DNA of 64,000 nucleotides, taken from assembly GCA_963972525.1 (NCBI GenBank), contig CAXAUZ010000005.1, positions 1 to 64,000 of the forward strand, in the 5' to 3' direction. Position numbers and translations under genes: made by a program. Positions 8,328-17,913 of the stretch are shown piece after piece; position 1 is the first letter of the stretch; every line of letters starts with the position of its first letter. This DNA comes from Salinilacustrithrix sp003476595. GTDB taxonomy: Bacteria; Actinomycetota; Acidimicrobiia; Acidimicrobiales; Salinilacustritrichaceae. The notes beneath the pieces are model-generated. The model had not been told where the DNA came from and did no database searches. It was given only the letters and a program-made list of their open reading frames with translations.

Positions 8328-9151
8328 CCGCCGTCGACGCCCGGGTCGACCTCGGCACCACCCGTCACGGGTCCGGTGCCATCGTCCGCGAGATGGTGGC
8401 CCGGAACCTGCGGGGCATCCGGCGCCAGCCCGCCACCTTCGTGCCGACGCTGATCATGCCGGTCTTCTTCGTGATCACCTTCTCGGGCGCCTACGGCTTC
8501 GCCGGGCGTGCCTTCGGCAACGGCAACGCCATGTCCTGGTACGCCCCGATGGCCATCATCCAGGGCGCGTCGTTCGCCGGGATGACGATGGGCCTGTCGA
8601 CCGCTCGGGACTTCGAGTCCGGGTTCTTCGACCGGTTCCTGCTCGCCCCGATGAGCCGCGCCACGCTCCTCGGCGGGGCCATCGCCGCCGCCCTCGTACG
8701 CGCCCTGGTCACCACCCTGGTCGTGCTCGTCGTGGCCATGATCGGCGGAGTCGCCATCCCCGGCGGCGCGCTCGGCATCGCCACGCTGGTCCTGTCCGCT
8801 CTCGGCATCGCCGTCGTCGCGGCGCTCTGGGCCCTCGGCCTCGTCTACCGGGTGCAGAACACCAACGTCGGGCCCTTGATCCAGGTGGGCATCTTCATGG
8901 CCATCTTCCTGTCGACCGCGCAGGTGCCGATCTCGGCCATGAGCGGCTGGCTCCCCGGCGTGGCCCGCATCAACCCGATGACCAACGTGCTGAGACTGGC
9001 CCGGGCCGGCTTCGTGCCCGACGAGCTGAACCCGCCGTCCGGCTTCGGCGTCGGCTGGGCGGAGATGTGGCCGGGCCTGCTCGCCCTCGGCGCCACCATC
9101 GCCGTCCTGGCCGTGTTCGCCCTCCGGGGCATGCGACGCCTGACCCCCTGA
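8324..9151 (+). CDS. ABC-2 type transporter permease (DrrB family), second subunit
   Basis: A 275-aa membrane protein similar in plan to its upstream neighbour but clearly diverged. It has a hydrophobic N-terminal helix (FVPTLIMPVFFVITFSG), the motif FESGFFDRFLLAPMSRATL, four more membrane spans and a loop VPISAMSGWLPGVARINP before the last helix. It starts at the ATG overlapping the first permease stop (ATGA). Together with the ATPase it completes a two-permease DrrAB-type exporter. The substrate is unknown. Confidence 0.9.
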   Translation: MTAVDARVDLGTTRHGSGAIVREMVARNLRGIRRQPATFVPTLIMPVFFVITFSGAYGFAGRAFGNGNAMSWYAPMAIIQGASFAGMTMGLSTARDFESGFFDRFLLAPMSRATLLGGAIAAALVRALVTTLVVLVVAMIGGVAIPGGALGIATLVLSALGIAVVAALWALGLVYRVQNTNVGPLIQVGIFMAIFLSTAQVPISAMSGWLPGVARINPMTNVLRLARAGFVPDELNPPSGFGVGWAEMWPGLLALGATIAVLAVFALRGMRRLTP

Positions 9152-9182
9152 CCGCCGGCGCTCCGCCTGCCATCATCGCCCC

Positions 9183-9560
9183 ATGATCAAGCTCACGTTC
9201 TGCCTCCGCCGCCGTCCGGGCCTGTCGCGCGAGGAGTTCCAGAGCTACTGGCTGGAGACGCACGCGCCCTTGGTGAAGGCGCGTGCCGAGGCGATCGGCG
9301 TGCGCCGGTACGTGCAGTGCCACACCGCCGATCTGCCCGGGCTCCACGCCGCGTTCCAGGCCCGCAACGGGGGAGCGCCGGAGCCCTACGACGGCGTGGC
9401 CGAGCTCTGGTTCGACAGCGTCGAAGCCATGACCGGCGGCGTCCCGGATCCCGAGGCTGCCGCCCGGGCCGCGGCCGAGCTGCTCGAGGACGAGCGCAAC
9501 TTCATCGACCTCCCCAACTCACCCATCTGGTTGGGCAACGAGCACGAGATCGTCGGCTGA
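9183..9560 (+). CDS. EthD-domain protein (dimeric alpha/beta barrel)
   Basis: A 125-aa protein beginning MIKLTFCLRRRPGLSREEFQ and continuing YWLETHAPLV, the typical start of EthD domains. These are ferredoxin-like dimeric barrels found with monooxygenases and polyketide-modifying enzymes. The later GVAELWFDSVEAM and DERNFIDLP blocks also fit. Function is unknown beyond the family. There is no Shine-Dalgarno; CATCAT sits 6 nt before the ATG, consistent with its own leaderless promoter rather than the exporter operon. Confidence 0.85.
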   Translation: MIKLTFCLRRRPGLSREEFQSYWLETHAPLVKARAEAIGVRRYVQCHTADLPGLHAAFQARNGGAPEPYDGVAELWFDSVEAMTGGVPDPEAAARAAAELLEDERNFIDLPNSPIWLGNEHEIVG

Positions 9561-9602
9561 TCCTCCTGGGCGCCGGCGGCGACGCATCGAGGGGGCAGGT
9601 TC

Positions 9603-9615
9603 GGCGCTGAGCGCC
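9603..9615. terminator. Short hairpin between convergent genes
   Basis: GGCGCT-G-AGCGCC forms a 6-bp stem in the 87-nt space between the convergent EthD and RidA genes. There is no T-run, so this is only a weak candidate for a shared transcription end. Confidence 0.3.
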
Positions 9616-9647
9616 CACACCCCATCCGGGCGTGAGGTGCGGGTCGG

Positions 9648-10049
9648 TCAGAGCTCGGAGCTGCGGATGACGGCGTCGGCCTCGATCTCGACGAGCAGCG
9701 CCGGATCGATGAGTCGGCTGACCTCGACCATGGAAGCGGCCGGTCGGATGGCGCCGAAGACCTCGCCGTGGGCGCGCCCGACCTCCTCCCAGCGGCTGAT
9801 GTCCGTGACGAACATCCGGGTCCGCACCACGTCGCCCATGCTGGACCCGACCTGCTCGAGTGCGGCCGCGATCCTGCGCAGTGCCTCACCTGCCTGGGCG
9901 CCGATGTCGTCACCGCCGACGGCACCGCCTCCCTCCCGTGCCGCCGTCGTCCCGGCCACGTACACGTGCGACCCCACCCGGACCGCTCGCGAGTACCCGA
10001 CGATCGGCTCCCACTCAGCGCCGGAGGACACCAGCTGTCGTTGCGTCAT
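9648..10049 (-). CDS. RidA family protein (YjgF/YER057c/UK114)
   Basis: A 133-aa member of the RidA family, trimeric enzymes that hydrolyse reactive enamine/imine intermediates released by PLP enzymes such as threonine ammonia-lyase. Diagnostic parts are GYSRAVRVGSHVYVAGTTA near the N-terminus, the middle VVRTRMFVTDISRWEEVG with an arginine at the position expected for carboxylate binding, and the C-terminal LVEIEADAVIRS. The longer RidA subgroup variant is likely. The gene lies just downstream of an SDR gene on the same strand, 18 nt apart. Its presence near ilvA is suggestive, but the genes are on opposite strands. Confidence 0.88.
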   Translation of the reverse strand: MTQRQLVSSGAEWEPIVGYSRAVRVGSHVYVAGTTAAREGGGAVGGDDIGAQAGEALRRIAAALEQVGSSMGDVVRTRMFVTDISRWEEVGRAHGEVFGAIRPAASMVEVSRLIDPALLVEIEADAVIRSSEL

Positions 10050-10067
10050 GGCTCCATGGTGCTCCGC

Positions 10068-11021
10068 TCAGAGGGAGCGGGCGGCCTCGGCGACGTCGAG
10101 GGGCACGCCGGTCTCGCGCTCGGAGACCTCCCAGAGCTGGTCGATGCGGGCCTGCAGGTCGTGCTTGCGCAGGATCGGGCGAGCGACGGCGGGCCCGAAG
10201 CTGGCGAAGGCCGGCGCGTAGAGCTGCCCACCCCTGGCCTTCGGATCGGTGGCCGCCCGCAGCTGCATGCGCGTGCCGGCTGCCGGTGACATGCCGAGGA
10301 CGTCGGTGATCCGATCGGACAGCGCGCCGAGGAGGCCGGCCCCGCCCTCGCGGTGGGTGCGGCTCTGCAGGTCGGTGTTCGTGAGGCCGGGGTGGGCGAG
10401 GAGGCTGGCCAGGTCCACGCCGGCCCGCTCCGCCTGCTGCTGCAGCCCGAGGCCGAAGAAGTAGTTGGCCAGCTTGGCCTGGCCGTAGGCCCGCCACGGG
10501 TCGTAGCGGCCGGCGAGGTGCGGGTTCGACGGGTCGATCGGGCCGCCGGTGAATCGGGCCACGCTCGTGACGGTGACGACCCGCGGGTGGCGACCGTTCG
10601 CCGCCGAGCGCAGCAGGGGAGCCAGCAGGCCGGCGGTGAAGGTCCAGTGGCCGAGGTGGTTCACGCCGAGCTGCATCTCGTAGCCGTCGGCCGTCTTGCG
10701 CTCCGGCATCGCCATCACGCCGGCGTTGTTCACCAGGAGGTCGATCACCGGGTGCGCCTCGGCGATCGTCGCGGCTGCGTCCTTCACCGATGCTTGGTCG
10801 CCGAGGTCGAGGCGCACGATCTCCAGCGAGGCATCGGGTGCGTGACTGCGGATCTCCCGCTCGGCGTCCGCCGCCTTGGCCTGGTCGCGAGCGGCCATCA
10901 CCACGTGCGCACCCGTGGCGGCCAGCGCCTTGGCCGTCTCGAGCCCGAGCCCACCGTTGGCGCCGGTGACCACCGCGGTGCGGCCGGTCTGGTCGGGGAT
11001 GTCGTCGGCGGTCCAGGACAT
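10068..11021 (-). CDS. SDR-family NAD(P)-dependent oxidoreductase (retinol dehydrogenase/WWOX-like)
   Basis: A 317-aa short-chain dehydrogenase. The Rossmann motif is TGANGGLG near residue 20, the NNAG motif is LLVNNAGVM, and the catalytic Ser-Tyr-Lys set is seen in VTSVARFTG and the YGQAK block. The opening MSWTADDIPDQTGRTAVVTG is shared by a large actinobacterial group annotated as light-dependent protochlorophyllide reductase- or retinol dehydrogenase-like; the true substrate is unknown. I chose the ATG at 11021; the longer frame reaches back into the LVIVD gene and lacks support. RidA follows in the same direction. Confidence 0.88.
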   Translation of the reverse strand: MSWTADDIPDQTGRTAVVTGANGGLGLETAKALAATGAHVVMAARDQAKAADAEREIRSHAPDASLEIVRLDLGDQASVKDAAATIAEAHPVIDLLVNNAGVMAMPERKTADGYEMQLGVNHLGHWTFTAGLLAPLLRSAANGRHPRVVTVTSVARFTGGPIDPSNPHLAGRYDPWRAYGQAKLANYFFGLGLQQQAERAGVDLASLLAHPGLTNTDLQSRTHREGGAGLLGALSDRITDVLGMSPAAGTRMQLRAATDPKARGGQLYAPAFASFGPAVARPILRKHDLQARIDQLWEVSERETGVPLDVAEAARSL

Positions 11022-11029
11022 CGTGCTCC

Positions 11030-12646
11030 TCAGGGTCGTGCGGCGCGGCGGCCCCGCGTGGCGAGCCACAGCGCTGCGGCGCCGGAGAGCGCAGCGGCGA
11101 GGGCCAGCCCCAAGGGTGCCCCACCGCCGGTGGCCGGCAACGTCGGGGCGGCGGCCTGCGCCGGAGCGGCCGCGGTCGACGGCGCCGCGGTGGTCGTCGG
11201 CTCCGTCGTTGATGGGGTCGTCTGCACGGGGGCTGAACCCGCGGCCGGCCACACACCGTCAGCCAGGCGCACGACGTGGAAGCCGGAGTGGCCGTCGGAG
11301 TACCAGATCTCGTCGCGCTCGGGGACGAAGGACGGGCTGGCCATGGCGTAGCTGCCGGCCGTCGGCGGGTTCGGGTCCGACGGGGCGTTGTAGTAGGCGA
11401 TCTCGACCGGGTTGGCCGGGTCCACGATGCTGAACACCCGCAGGCCCGACAGGATCATCGAGCAGGCGACGATGGTCGGGTCCACGCGGGTCGGGACGTT
11501 GCAGTAGTGGGCGGCGTAGCCCTGGATCGGGCTCGAGGTCCCCGGGTCGGCTGACTGCTTCTCGAAGTGCTCGGGCTGGTGGACCTCCAGGCGCAGGTTG
11601 GAGATCACCTGCGGGCGGGTCTCGTCGGCGATGTCGATGATGCGGGCCGCGCCGACCGCGTCCTGGGCGCCGAACTCGTCGATCTCGACGACGTAGGGGT
11701 GGCTGCCGATCGTGATCGGGATGGCGTTCTGCGGGATGCTCATCGAGTCCCAGGACAACCGGCTGACCTCCCGGATCACCGGGTCGGGCTTGCGGGCCTG
11801 GACCTCGGAGACGTCCAGGACCACCAGGCCGTCGAGCGAGGCGACGTAGGCGCGGGTGCCGTCGGCGCTGAGCGAGAGGCCGTGGCTGTTGATGCGGTAG
11901 CTGGTGAGCGGCACCGGCAGGGTCGGGTCGGACAGGTCGACGGGCACGAGCGTCTGGGTGGCGGGCGACGCCGAGTAGAAGGTCATGCCGTCCGGCGAGA
12001 AGCCGCTCTCGTGGCCGAGGATCCCGGCCGGCGACGACGACAGCAGCTTCGGGGACCGGCAGTCCTCGGTGAGGTCGTAGACGTCGAGGATGCCGACGTT
12101 GAACGCCGGGTTCCCCAGGGTCGCCACGAGCAGGCCGCGCTCCTGGTTGACCAGCAGGGACTCGTGGGGCGACAGCATCGCCGGCGTCACGAGCGACGCG
12201 GTCTTCACCGGGTTCGTCGGGTCGGACATGTCGAGCACGTTCGTGCCGATGCCGCCGTCGAAGAGGTCGGTGCCGAGCAGCAGGGTGGAGTCGTAGTAGG
12301 CGCACTCCCGACCGCTGGCGTCCACGTAGCGCTCGACCTTGAACCCGCCGACGGTGCCGTCGACGGCATCCCCGCCGAAGGTGCCGATGCGCTCGGCGTT
12401 GCACCAGAAGCCGCGCTCGGCTCGCCCCGAGGCGTGGTCGTCCGGCGTCACCCGGCCCTGGATGTCGGTCTCGGCCGCGTCGTCGGGGTCGCACTCGACG
12501 TGCGGGGTCGGGAGCAGCGCCGGCTCGGCGATCGGGGCGGCGGTGGCGGCCGACACGGCGAGGAAGGTCGAGCAGATCGAGACCAGGCCGAGCACGGCGA
12601 CGAGCGGTCGGTCCTGGCGTCGCACCCACACGACGTTACGCGGCAT
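11030..12646 (-). CDS. Secreted LVIVD-repeat protein with LPXTG-type wall anchor
   Basis: A 538-aa exported protein. Residues about 1-33 form a signal peptide (basic start, hydrophobic core, AAA-P cleavage region). The body has beta-propeller-like LVIVD repeats, recognisable from repeats of the type IVDPANPVEIAYY, LDMSDPTNPVKTA and VVLDVSEVQ, plus a cysteine-containing N-terminal region. A Thr/Ala/Pro-rich linker leads to LPATG, a hydrophobic segment and a basic RGRR tail, the arrangement recognised by sortases. So it is probably covalently attached to the wall. The ATG at 12646 has CATTCT 6 nt upstream and no Shine-Dalgarno; the longer frame to 12685 is less likely. No sortase gene is in the window. 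Confidence 0.82.
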   Translation of the reverse strand: MPRNVVWVRRQDRPLVAVLGLVSICSTFLAVSAATAAPIAEPALLPTPHVECDPDDAAETDIQGRVTPDDHASGRAERGFWCNAERIGTFGGDAVDGTVGGFKVERYVDASGRECAYYDSTLLLGTDLFDGGIGTNVLDMSDPTNPVKTASLVTPAMLSPHESLLVNQERGLLVATLGNPAFNVGILDVYDLTEDCRSPKLLSSSPAGILGHESGFSPDGMTFYSASPATQTLVPVDLSDPTLPVPLTSYRINSHGLSLSADGTRAYVASLDGLVVLDVSEVQARKPDPVIREVSRLSWDSMSIPQNAIPITIGSHPYVVEIDEFGAQDAVGAARIIDIADETRPQVISNLRLEVHQPEHFEKQSADPGTSSPIQGYAAHYCNVPTRVDPTIVACSMILSGLRVFSIVDPANPVEIAYYNAPSDPNPPTAGSYAMASPSFVPERDEIWYSDGHSGFHVVRLADGVWPAAGSAPVQTTPSTTEPTTTAAPSTAAAPAQAAAPTLPATGGGAPLGLALAAALSGAAALWLATRGRRAARP

Positions 12647-12708
12647 ACGGGGAGAATGTCCGATCCGGCGCAGTCCGGCCGTCACGCGACGCCGATACCG
12701 TTCCTCCG

Positions 12709-15700
12709 ATGCCTGGGGCGCCCGTGCTCGACCAGTTCTCCCCGGCGGTGCGGGCGTGGTTCGAGACGTCGTTCCCGGAGCCCACGCCGCCGCAGGTCGC
12801 GGGCTGGCCCACCATCGCGTCGGGTGCGCACACGCTGATCCTGGCGCCGACCGGCTCGGGCAAGACGCTGTCCGCGTTCCTGTGGGCGATCGACCGGCTC
12901 ACGTCGACGCCGCCTCCGGAGGAGCGCACGCACCGGACCCGCGTCGTCTACCTGTCGCCGCTGCGGGCGCTGGCCGTGGATGTCGAGAAGAACCTCCGCG
13001 CCCCGATCCAGGGCATCCGCCTCGCCGCCGAGCGCCTGGGTGTGCCGTACCACGAGCCCACCGTGGGGATGCGCACCGGCGACACGCCCGCCGACGAGCG
13101 CCGCAAGCTCATCCGCAACCCGCCCGACATCCTCATCACGACACCCGAGTCCCTCTACCTGATGCTCACCTCGCAGGCCCGGGAGACCCTGCAGGGCGTC
13201 GAGGCCGTCATCGTCGACGAGATCCACGCGGTGGCCAAGACCAAGCGCGGCTCGCACCTGTCGGTGACGATGGAGCGCCTGGTCGAGGTCACCGACCGCC
13301 CCGACGGCCCGCAGCGCATCGGGCTGTCCGCCACCCAGCGTCCGCTGGAGGAGATCGCCGAGTTCCTGGGTGGGCGCGACGACGCCGGTTCGTGGCGTCG
13401 GGTCGACATCGTCGACGCCGGCGTCCGCAAGGAGCTCGACATCGAGGTCATCGTCCCGGTCGAGGACATGGGCGACCTCGGCAAGCTCATCGAGGAGCCG
13501 ATCAGCGGGCCGGCGTCGCTCGGCCCGGTTCGCCGCAGCATCTGGCCGTCGATGCACCCCCGCCTGCTGGAGCTGGTGCAGGAGAACCGCTCCACCCTCA
13601 TCTTCGTGAACGCCCGCCGGCTCGCGGAGCGCCTGGCCACCCGGCTCAACGAGCTGGCCCACGACGAGGAGGACACCGGCGACGCCCAGCTCGGCGTCGG
13701 GCACGTCGACGATGGGAGCGAGGTCCCTGAGCTGGTGAAGGCCCACCACGGCTCGATCTCGCGGGAGCGCCGGCTCCAGATCGAGGACGAGCTCAAGTCC
13801 GGGAAGCTGAAGGGCCTGGTGGCCACGTCGTCGCTCGAGCTCGGCATCGACATGGGCGCCGTCGACCTCGTCGTGCAGGTCGAGTCACCGGGCAGCGTGT
13901 CGTCGGGTCTCCAGCGCATCGGCCGGGCCGGCCACCAGGTGGGCGAGCCGAGCCGGGGCAAGCTGTTCCCCAAGCACCGCGCCGACCTGGTCGAGGCCGC
14001 CGTCGTGGTGAAGCGGATGCAGGACGGGCTCATCGAGCGCACCCGCTACCCCCGCAATCCCCTCGACGTGCTCTGCCAGCAGATCGTGGCCATGTGCGCC
14101 CTCGACGAGTGGCAGGTCGACGACCTCGCCCGCATCCTGCGCCGCAGCGCCAGCTTCTCGACCCTCGGCGACGAGGTCTTCCACGCCTGCCTCGATCTGC
14201 TCGCGGGCCGCTACCCGTCGGAGGAGTTCAGCGAGCTCCGGCCCCGCATCGTGTGGGACCGCACCGCGCCGGGCGGCGGCGGTGGCGTCGTCCGCGGCCG
14301 GGCCGGCGCCCAGCGCCTCGCCGTCACCAACCCCGGCACCATCCCCGACCGCGGCCTGTTCGGCGTGTTCCTGCCCGACGGGACCCGGGTCGGTGAGCTC
14401 GACGAGGAGATGGTGTACGAGTCCCGGGCCGGGGAGACGTTCCTGCTCGGCGCGTCGACGTGGCGCATCGAGGAGATCACCTTCGAGCGGGTCATCGTCA
14501 CCCCCGCCCCGGGCCTGCCCGGGAAGATGCCGTTCTGGCACGGGGAGGGTCCTGGGCGACCGCTCGAGCTCGGGCAGGGCATCGGCCAGTTCGTGCGCGA
14601 GCTGCGCGACCGCAGCACCACCCCCGATCCGGTGAAGACCCTGCGGGAGGACCACGGCCTCGACGAGCTCGCCGCGCTGAACCTGGTGTCGTACCTGGAC
14701 GAGCAGGCCGAGGCCACCGGTGTCGTCCCCGACGACCGCACCATCGTGGTCGAGCGCTTCCGGGACGAGATCGGCGACTGGCGGGTCTGCGTGCTGTCGC
14801 CGTTCGGTGCCCAGGTGCACGCCCCGTGGGCCATGGCCCTGCAGCAGACGCTGGGGGAGCGGTGGGGTGTCGACGTCGAGATGATCTGGTCCGACGACGG
14901 CATCGTGCTGCGCCTGCCCGAGGCGGTGGAGGAGCTGCCCGTCGAGGAGCTGGCCATCCCGCCCGACGAGATCCGCGACATCGTCCTCGGCCAGCTGCCG
15001 AACACGGCGATGTTCGCGTCGCGCTTCCGCGAGTGCGCCGGCCGCGCCCTGCTCCTGCCCCGCCGCCGGCCCGACCGCCGTCAGCCGCTGTGGCAGCAGC
15101 GCCAGCGGGCCGCCGACCTGTTGAAGGTGGCGGCCAAGTACCCGACGTTCCCGATCCTGCTCGAGACCACGCGCGAGTGCGTGAACGACGTGTTCGACCT
15201 GCCGGCGCTCGAGGAGGTCCTGCGCGACATCCGCAACCGCCGCGTGCGGGTCGTGCCGGTGGAGACCAGCCAGGCATCGCCGATGGCGCAGTCGCTGCTG
15301 TTCGGCTGGATCGCCGTCTACATGTACGAGGGCGACACGCCGCTGGCCGAGCGCCGTGCCGCTGCCCTGGCGCTGGACCGGGACCTGCTCCGCGAGCTGC
15401 TCGGCTCCGAGGAGCTGCGCGAGCTCATCGATCCCGAGGTGCTCGCCGACCTCGAGCTCGAGCTGCAGCGCCTGGTCGAGGGCCGGCGCGCTCGGGATGC
15501 CGACGAGGTCCACGACCTGCTCCGCCTGCTCGGTCCCCTCACGCTGGAGGAGATCGAGATCCGCTGCGAGGGCGACGCCGCGGCGCTCGTCTCGGCGCTG
15601 GCCGACGATCGCCGGGCGTACGTGGCCTCCGTGGCCGGCGAGGACCGGTGGGCCATCACCGAGGATGCCGGCCGCCTCCGTGACGCACTCGGCGTCGCGG

Positions 15701-17229
15701 TGCCAGTCGGGCTGCCGGCGGCGTTCACCGATCCGGTCGACGACCCCATGGCCGACCTCGTCGCCCGCTACGCCCGCACGCACGCACCGTTCACGGCCAC
15801 GTCGCTGGCGGCGCGCTACGGCGTCAGCGTCGAGCGGGTGCTGCCGTCGCTCGAGCGGTTGGAGGCCGATGGCCGCGTGCTGCGCGGCGAGTTCCGCCCC
15901 GACGGCCACGACCGTGAGTGGACCGACCCCGACGTGCTCCGCACGCTGCGCCGGCGCTCGCTCGCCGCCCTGCGCAAGGAGGTCGAGCCGGTCGAGTCCG
16001 ACGCGCTCGGCCGCTTCCTGCCCGCCTGGCACGACATCGGGCGGGACCGCCGGGGCATCGACGCGCTCATCGACATCGTGTCCCAGCTGCAGGGCGCGCC
16101 GATCCCCGCGTCCGTGCTCGAAGCCGACATCCTCCGGGCACGGCTGCCCGAGTACGAGCCGTCCCAGCTCGACCAGCTGTGCGCCGCGGGCGAGGTCGTC
16201 TGGGTCGGCAGCGGCAGCCTCGGCGCCAAGGACGGCCGCATCCGCCTCCTGTTCCGGGACCACGCCCCGCTGCTCGTCCCGACGCTGGACCCCCCGCCCG
16301 ACGGCGACGCCCACCAGGCGATCCTCGACCACCTCGACCAGCGGGGCGCCAGCTTCTGGACCGACGTCGTCGCCGCGTGCCAGCAGGCGGGTGCGCCCTA
16401 CGACGAGGCGACGGTGCTCGCCGCTCTCTGGGACCTGGTGTGGGCCGGCTACGTCACCAACGACGGCCTCGGCCCGCTGCGCTCGTTCCTCGGCGGCGCG
16501 CCCCGACGCGGCACCACGAGCAAGGGCCGGGCCCGCCCCCGGCCCGGACGGCTCGCCCGGCTCGGGCCGGCCGCCGGCGCCGGCCGCTGGTCCCTGGTCG
16601 CGCCGCTGCTCCAGCCGACACCGACGCCCACCGAGGCCGCCCACGCCAAGGCCCGCCAGCTGCTCGAGCGCTACGGCGTCCTCACGCGTGAAGCAGCGCT
16701 CGGCGAGGGCAGCGAAGGCGGGTTCGCCGGCGTGTACCCGGTGCTCAAGGCGCTGGAGGAGCGCGGGGAGGTCCGACGCGGCTACTTCGTGTCCGGCCTC
16801 GGCGCCGCCCAGTTCGCGATGGGCGGTGCGGTCGACCGGCTGCGCGCCTCTCGCACGGTGGACCGGGATGAGACCGGCCAAGGGCTCGTGCTCGCCGCCA
16901 CCGACCCGGCCCAGCCCTACGGGGCGGCACTGCCGTGGCCCGAGTCCGCCGGCCGCCCGGCGCGCCAGGCCGGCGCCCACGTCGTCCTGGTCGACGGCGA
17001 GCTGGTGGCGTTCCTCGAGCGGGGCGGGCACTCCCTGTCCACCTTCGCCACCACGGCCGAGCACCCGGAGTGGGCCGAGCTGCTCAAGGGCCTCGTCCGA
17101 CGAGGGCGCTACCGCAGCCTGGAGATCCGCAAGGTCGACGGCGAGCCGGTCCGGGAGTCCCCGGTGCGCGAGGTGCTGGAGGCCGCCGGCTACAAGGACG
17201 GCTACAAGGGCCTCGTGTTCCGGGGCTAG
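12709..17229 (+). CDS. lhr: ATP-dependent helicase Lhr (long form)
   Basis: A 1506-aa superfamily 2 helicase. Residues about 1-850 hold the Lhr core: Walker A APTGSGKT (about 46-53), the DEIH box near residue 170 (VIVDEIHAVAKTKRGSHL), SATQRP, then the C-terminal helicase motifs (TSSLELGIDMGAVDLVVQ; QRIGRAGHQ). The remaining 650 residues are the Lhr-specific winged-helix and C-terminal region. The length matches the actinobacterial Lhr/LhrC type, which moves 3' to 5' on single-stranded DNA and unwinds RNA-DNA hybrids in repair. TACCGT lies 7 nt before the ATG. The stop overlaps the stop of the convergent TetR gene. Confidence 0.95.
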   Translation: MPGAPVLDQFSPAVRAWFETSFPEPTPPQVAGWPTIASGAHTLILAPTGSGKTLSAFLWAIDRLTSTPPPEERTHRTRVVYLSPLRALAVDVEKNLRAPIQGIRLAAERLGVPYHEPTVGMRTGDTPADERRKLIRNPPDILITTPESLYLMLTSQARETLQGVEAVIVDEIHAVAKTKRGSHLSVTMERLVEVTDRPDGPQRIGLSATQRPLEEIAEFLGGRDDAGSWRRVDIVDAGVRKELDIEVIVPVEDMGDLGKLIEEPISGPASLGPVRRSIWPSMHPRLLELVQENRSTLIFVNARRLAERLATRLNELAHDEEDTGDAQLGVGHVDDGSEVPELVKAHHGSISRERRLQIEDELKSGKLKGLVATSSLELGIDMGAVDLVVQVESPGSVSSGLQRIGRAGHQVGEPSRGKLFPKHRADLVEAAVVVKRMQDGLIERTRYPRNPLDVLCQQIVAMCALDEWQVDDLARILRRSASFSTLGDEVFHACLDLLAGRYPSEEFSELRPRIVWDRTAPGGGGGVVRGRAGAQRLAVTNPGTIPDRGLFGVFLPDGTRVGELDEEMVYESRAGETFLLGASTWRIEEITFERVIVTPAPGLPGKMPFWHGEGPGRPLELGQGIGQFVRELRDRSTTPDPVKTLREDHGLDELAALNLVSYLDEQAEATGVVPDDRTIVVERFRDEIGDWRVCVLSPFGAQVHAPWAMALQQTLGERWGVDVEMIWSDDGIVLRLPEAVEELPVEELAIPPDEIRDIVLGQLPNTAMFASRFRECAGRALLLPRRRPDRRQPLWQQRQRAADLLKVAAKYPTFPILLETTRECVNDVFDLPALEEVLRDIRNRRVRVVPVETSQASPMAQSLLFGWIAVYMYEGDTPLAERRAAALALDRDLLRELLGSEELRELIDPEVLADLELELQRLVEGRRARDADEVHDLLRLLGPLTLEEIEIRCEGDAAALVSALADDRRAYVASVAGEDRWAITEDAGRLRDALGVAVPVGLPAAFTDPVDDPMADLVARYARTHAPFTATSLAARYGVSVERVLPSLERLEADGRVLRGEFRPDGHDREWTDPDVLRTLRRRSLAALRKEVEPVESDALGRFLPAWHDIGRDRRGIDALIDIVSQLQGAPIPASVLEADILRARLPEYEPSQLDQLCAAGEVVWVGSGSLGAKDGRIRLLFRDHAPLLVPTLDPPPDGDAHQAILDHLDQRGASFWTDVVAACQQAGAPYDEATVLAALWDLVWAGYVTNDGLGPLRSFLGGAPRRGTTSKGRARPRPGRLARLGPAAGAGRWSLVAPLLQPTPTPTEAAHAKARQLLERYGVLTREAALGEGSEGGFAGVYPVLKALEERGEVRRGYFVSGLGAAQFAMGGAVDRLRASRTVDRDETGQGLVLAATDPAQPYGAALPWPESAGRPARQAGAHVVLVDGELVAFLERGGHSLSTFATTAEHPEWAELLKGLVRRGRYRSLEIRKVDGEPVRESPVREVLEAAGYKDGYKGLVFRG

Positions 17230-17843
17230 TTCCGCAGCGTGCCGGCGGCCTCGATGCCGCCCTGCACCACGACCGACAGCGCGTCGATCAGCTCGTCCTT
17301 GGACAGCTCGCGGTGCGACGTCCAGGACTCGACGGCGGCGAAGCCGAACCCGAACAGCCCGTCGGACAGCGCCCGCAGCTTCACCGTGTCGAGACCCGGC
17401 AGGAGCAGGGCCATCAGCACGGCGAGGCGCTCCTGGATGACCTGCACCAACCCGTTGTCGAGCAGGCCTCGGTCGCCCGTGCGGATCGCCCGGACGATGA
17501 AGGCGTAGAGCTCGGGCTCGGTGTCGATGAGCTCGATCAGGGCGCTGATCGTGGCCCGTACCACGGAGGGGATCTCCATGGGCTGGTCGGCGAGATCCGC
17601 CGCCGCGCGGGCTTCCAGGCGACGGGCCAGGGTCACGGCGATGGCGTCGGCCACGCCGCGCTTGTCGCCGAACTCGCTGTAGAGCACCGGCTTGCTGACG
17701 CCGGCGCCGCGGGCGAGGTGGTCCATCGAGATGTCGGGCCCGCGCTCCCGGACCGTCTGCATCGCGGCCTCGACCAGTCGCTCGCGCTGCTCGGCGCGCT
17801 CGGCCGGTGTGCGGCGGGGGCGGCCCCGGCGTCGGGTGGTCAC
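17226..17843 (-). CDS. TetR-family transcriptional regulator
   Basis: A 205-aa regulator. The helix-turn-helix occupies about residues 10-60: RRTPAERAEQRERLVEAAMQ, then DISMDHLARGAGVSKPVLYSEFGDK, the classic TetR recognition helix ending. The C-terminal ligand domain is helical and unremarkable. The start is the GTG at 17843, since longer frames would overlap the neighbouring upstream gene and add a disordered Arg-rich leader. It lies directly downstream of a PF10118-type gene on the same strand, which may be its target, but no operator was identified. Confidence 0.88.
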   Translation of the reverse strand: MTTRRRGRPRRTPAERAEQRERLVEAAMQTVRERGPDISMDHLARGAGVSKPVLYSEFGDKRGVADAIAVTLARRLEARAAADLADQPMEIPSVVRATISALIELIDTEPELYAFIVRAIRTGDRGLLDNGLVQVIQERLAVLMALLLPGLDTVKLRALSDGLFGFGFAAVESWTSHRELSKDELIDALSVVVQGGIEAAGTLRN

Positions 17844-17913
17844 CGTCCGCTTCCTCGCGCGCGCATCGACCAAGGATGGCCGATCCGCGCGCGGGGAACG
17901 GGGTCCGATGCGG

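Noticed and set aside
13885..17064. 1059-codon open frame opposite lhr
   Set aside because: Antisense shadow of Lhr with biased composition and no recognisable domain.
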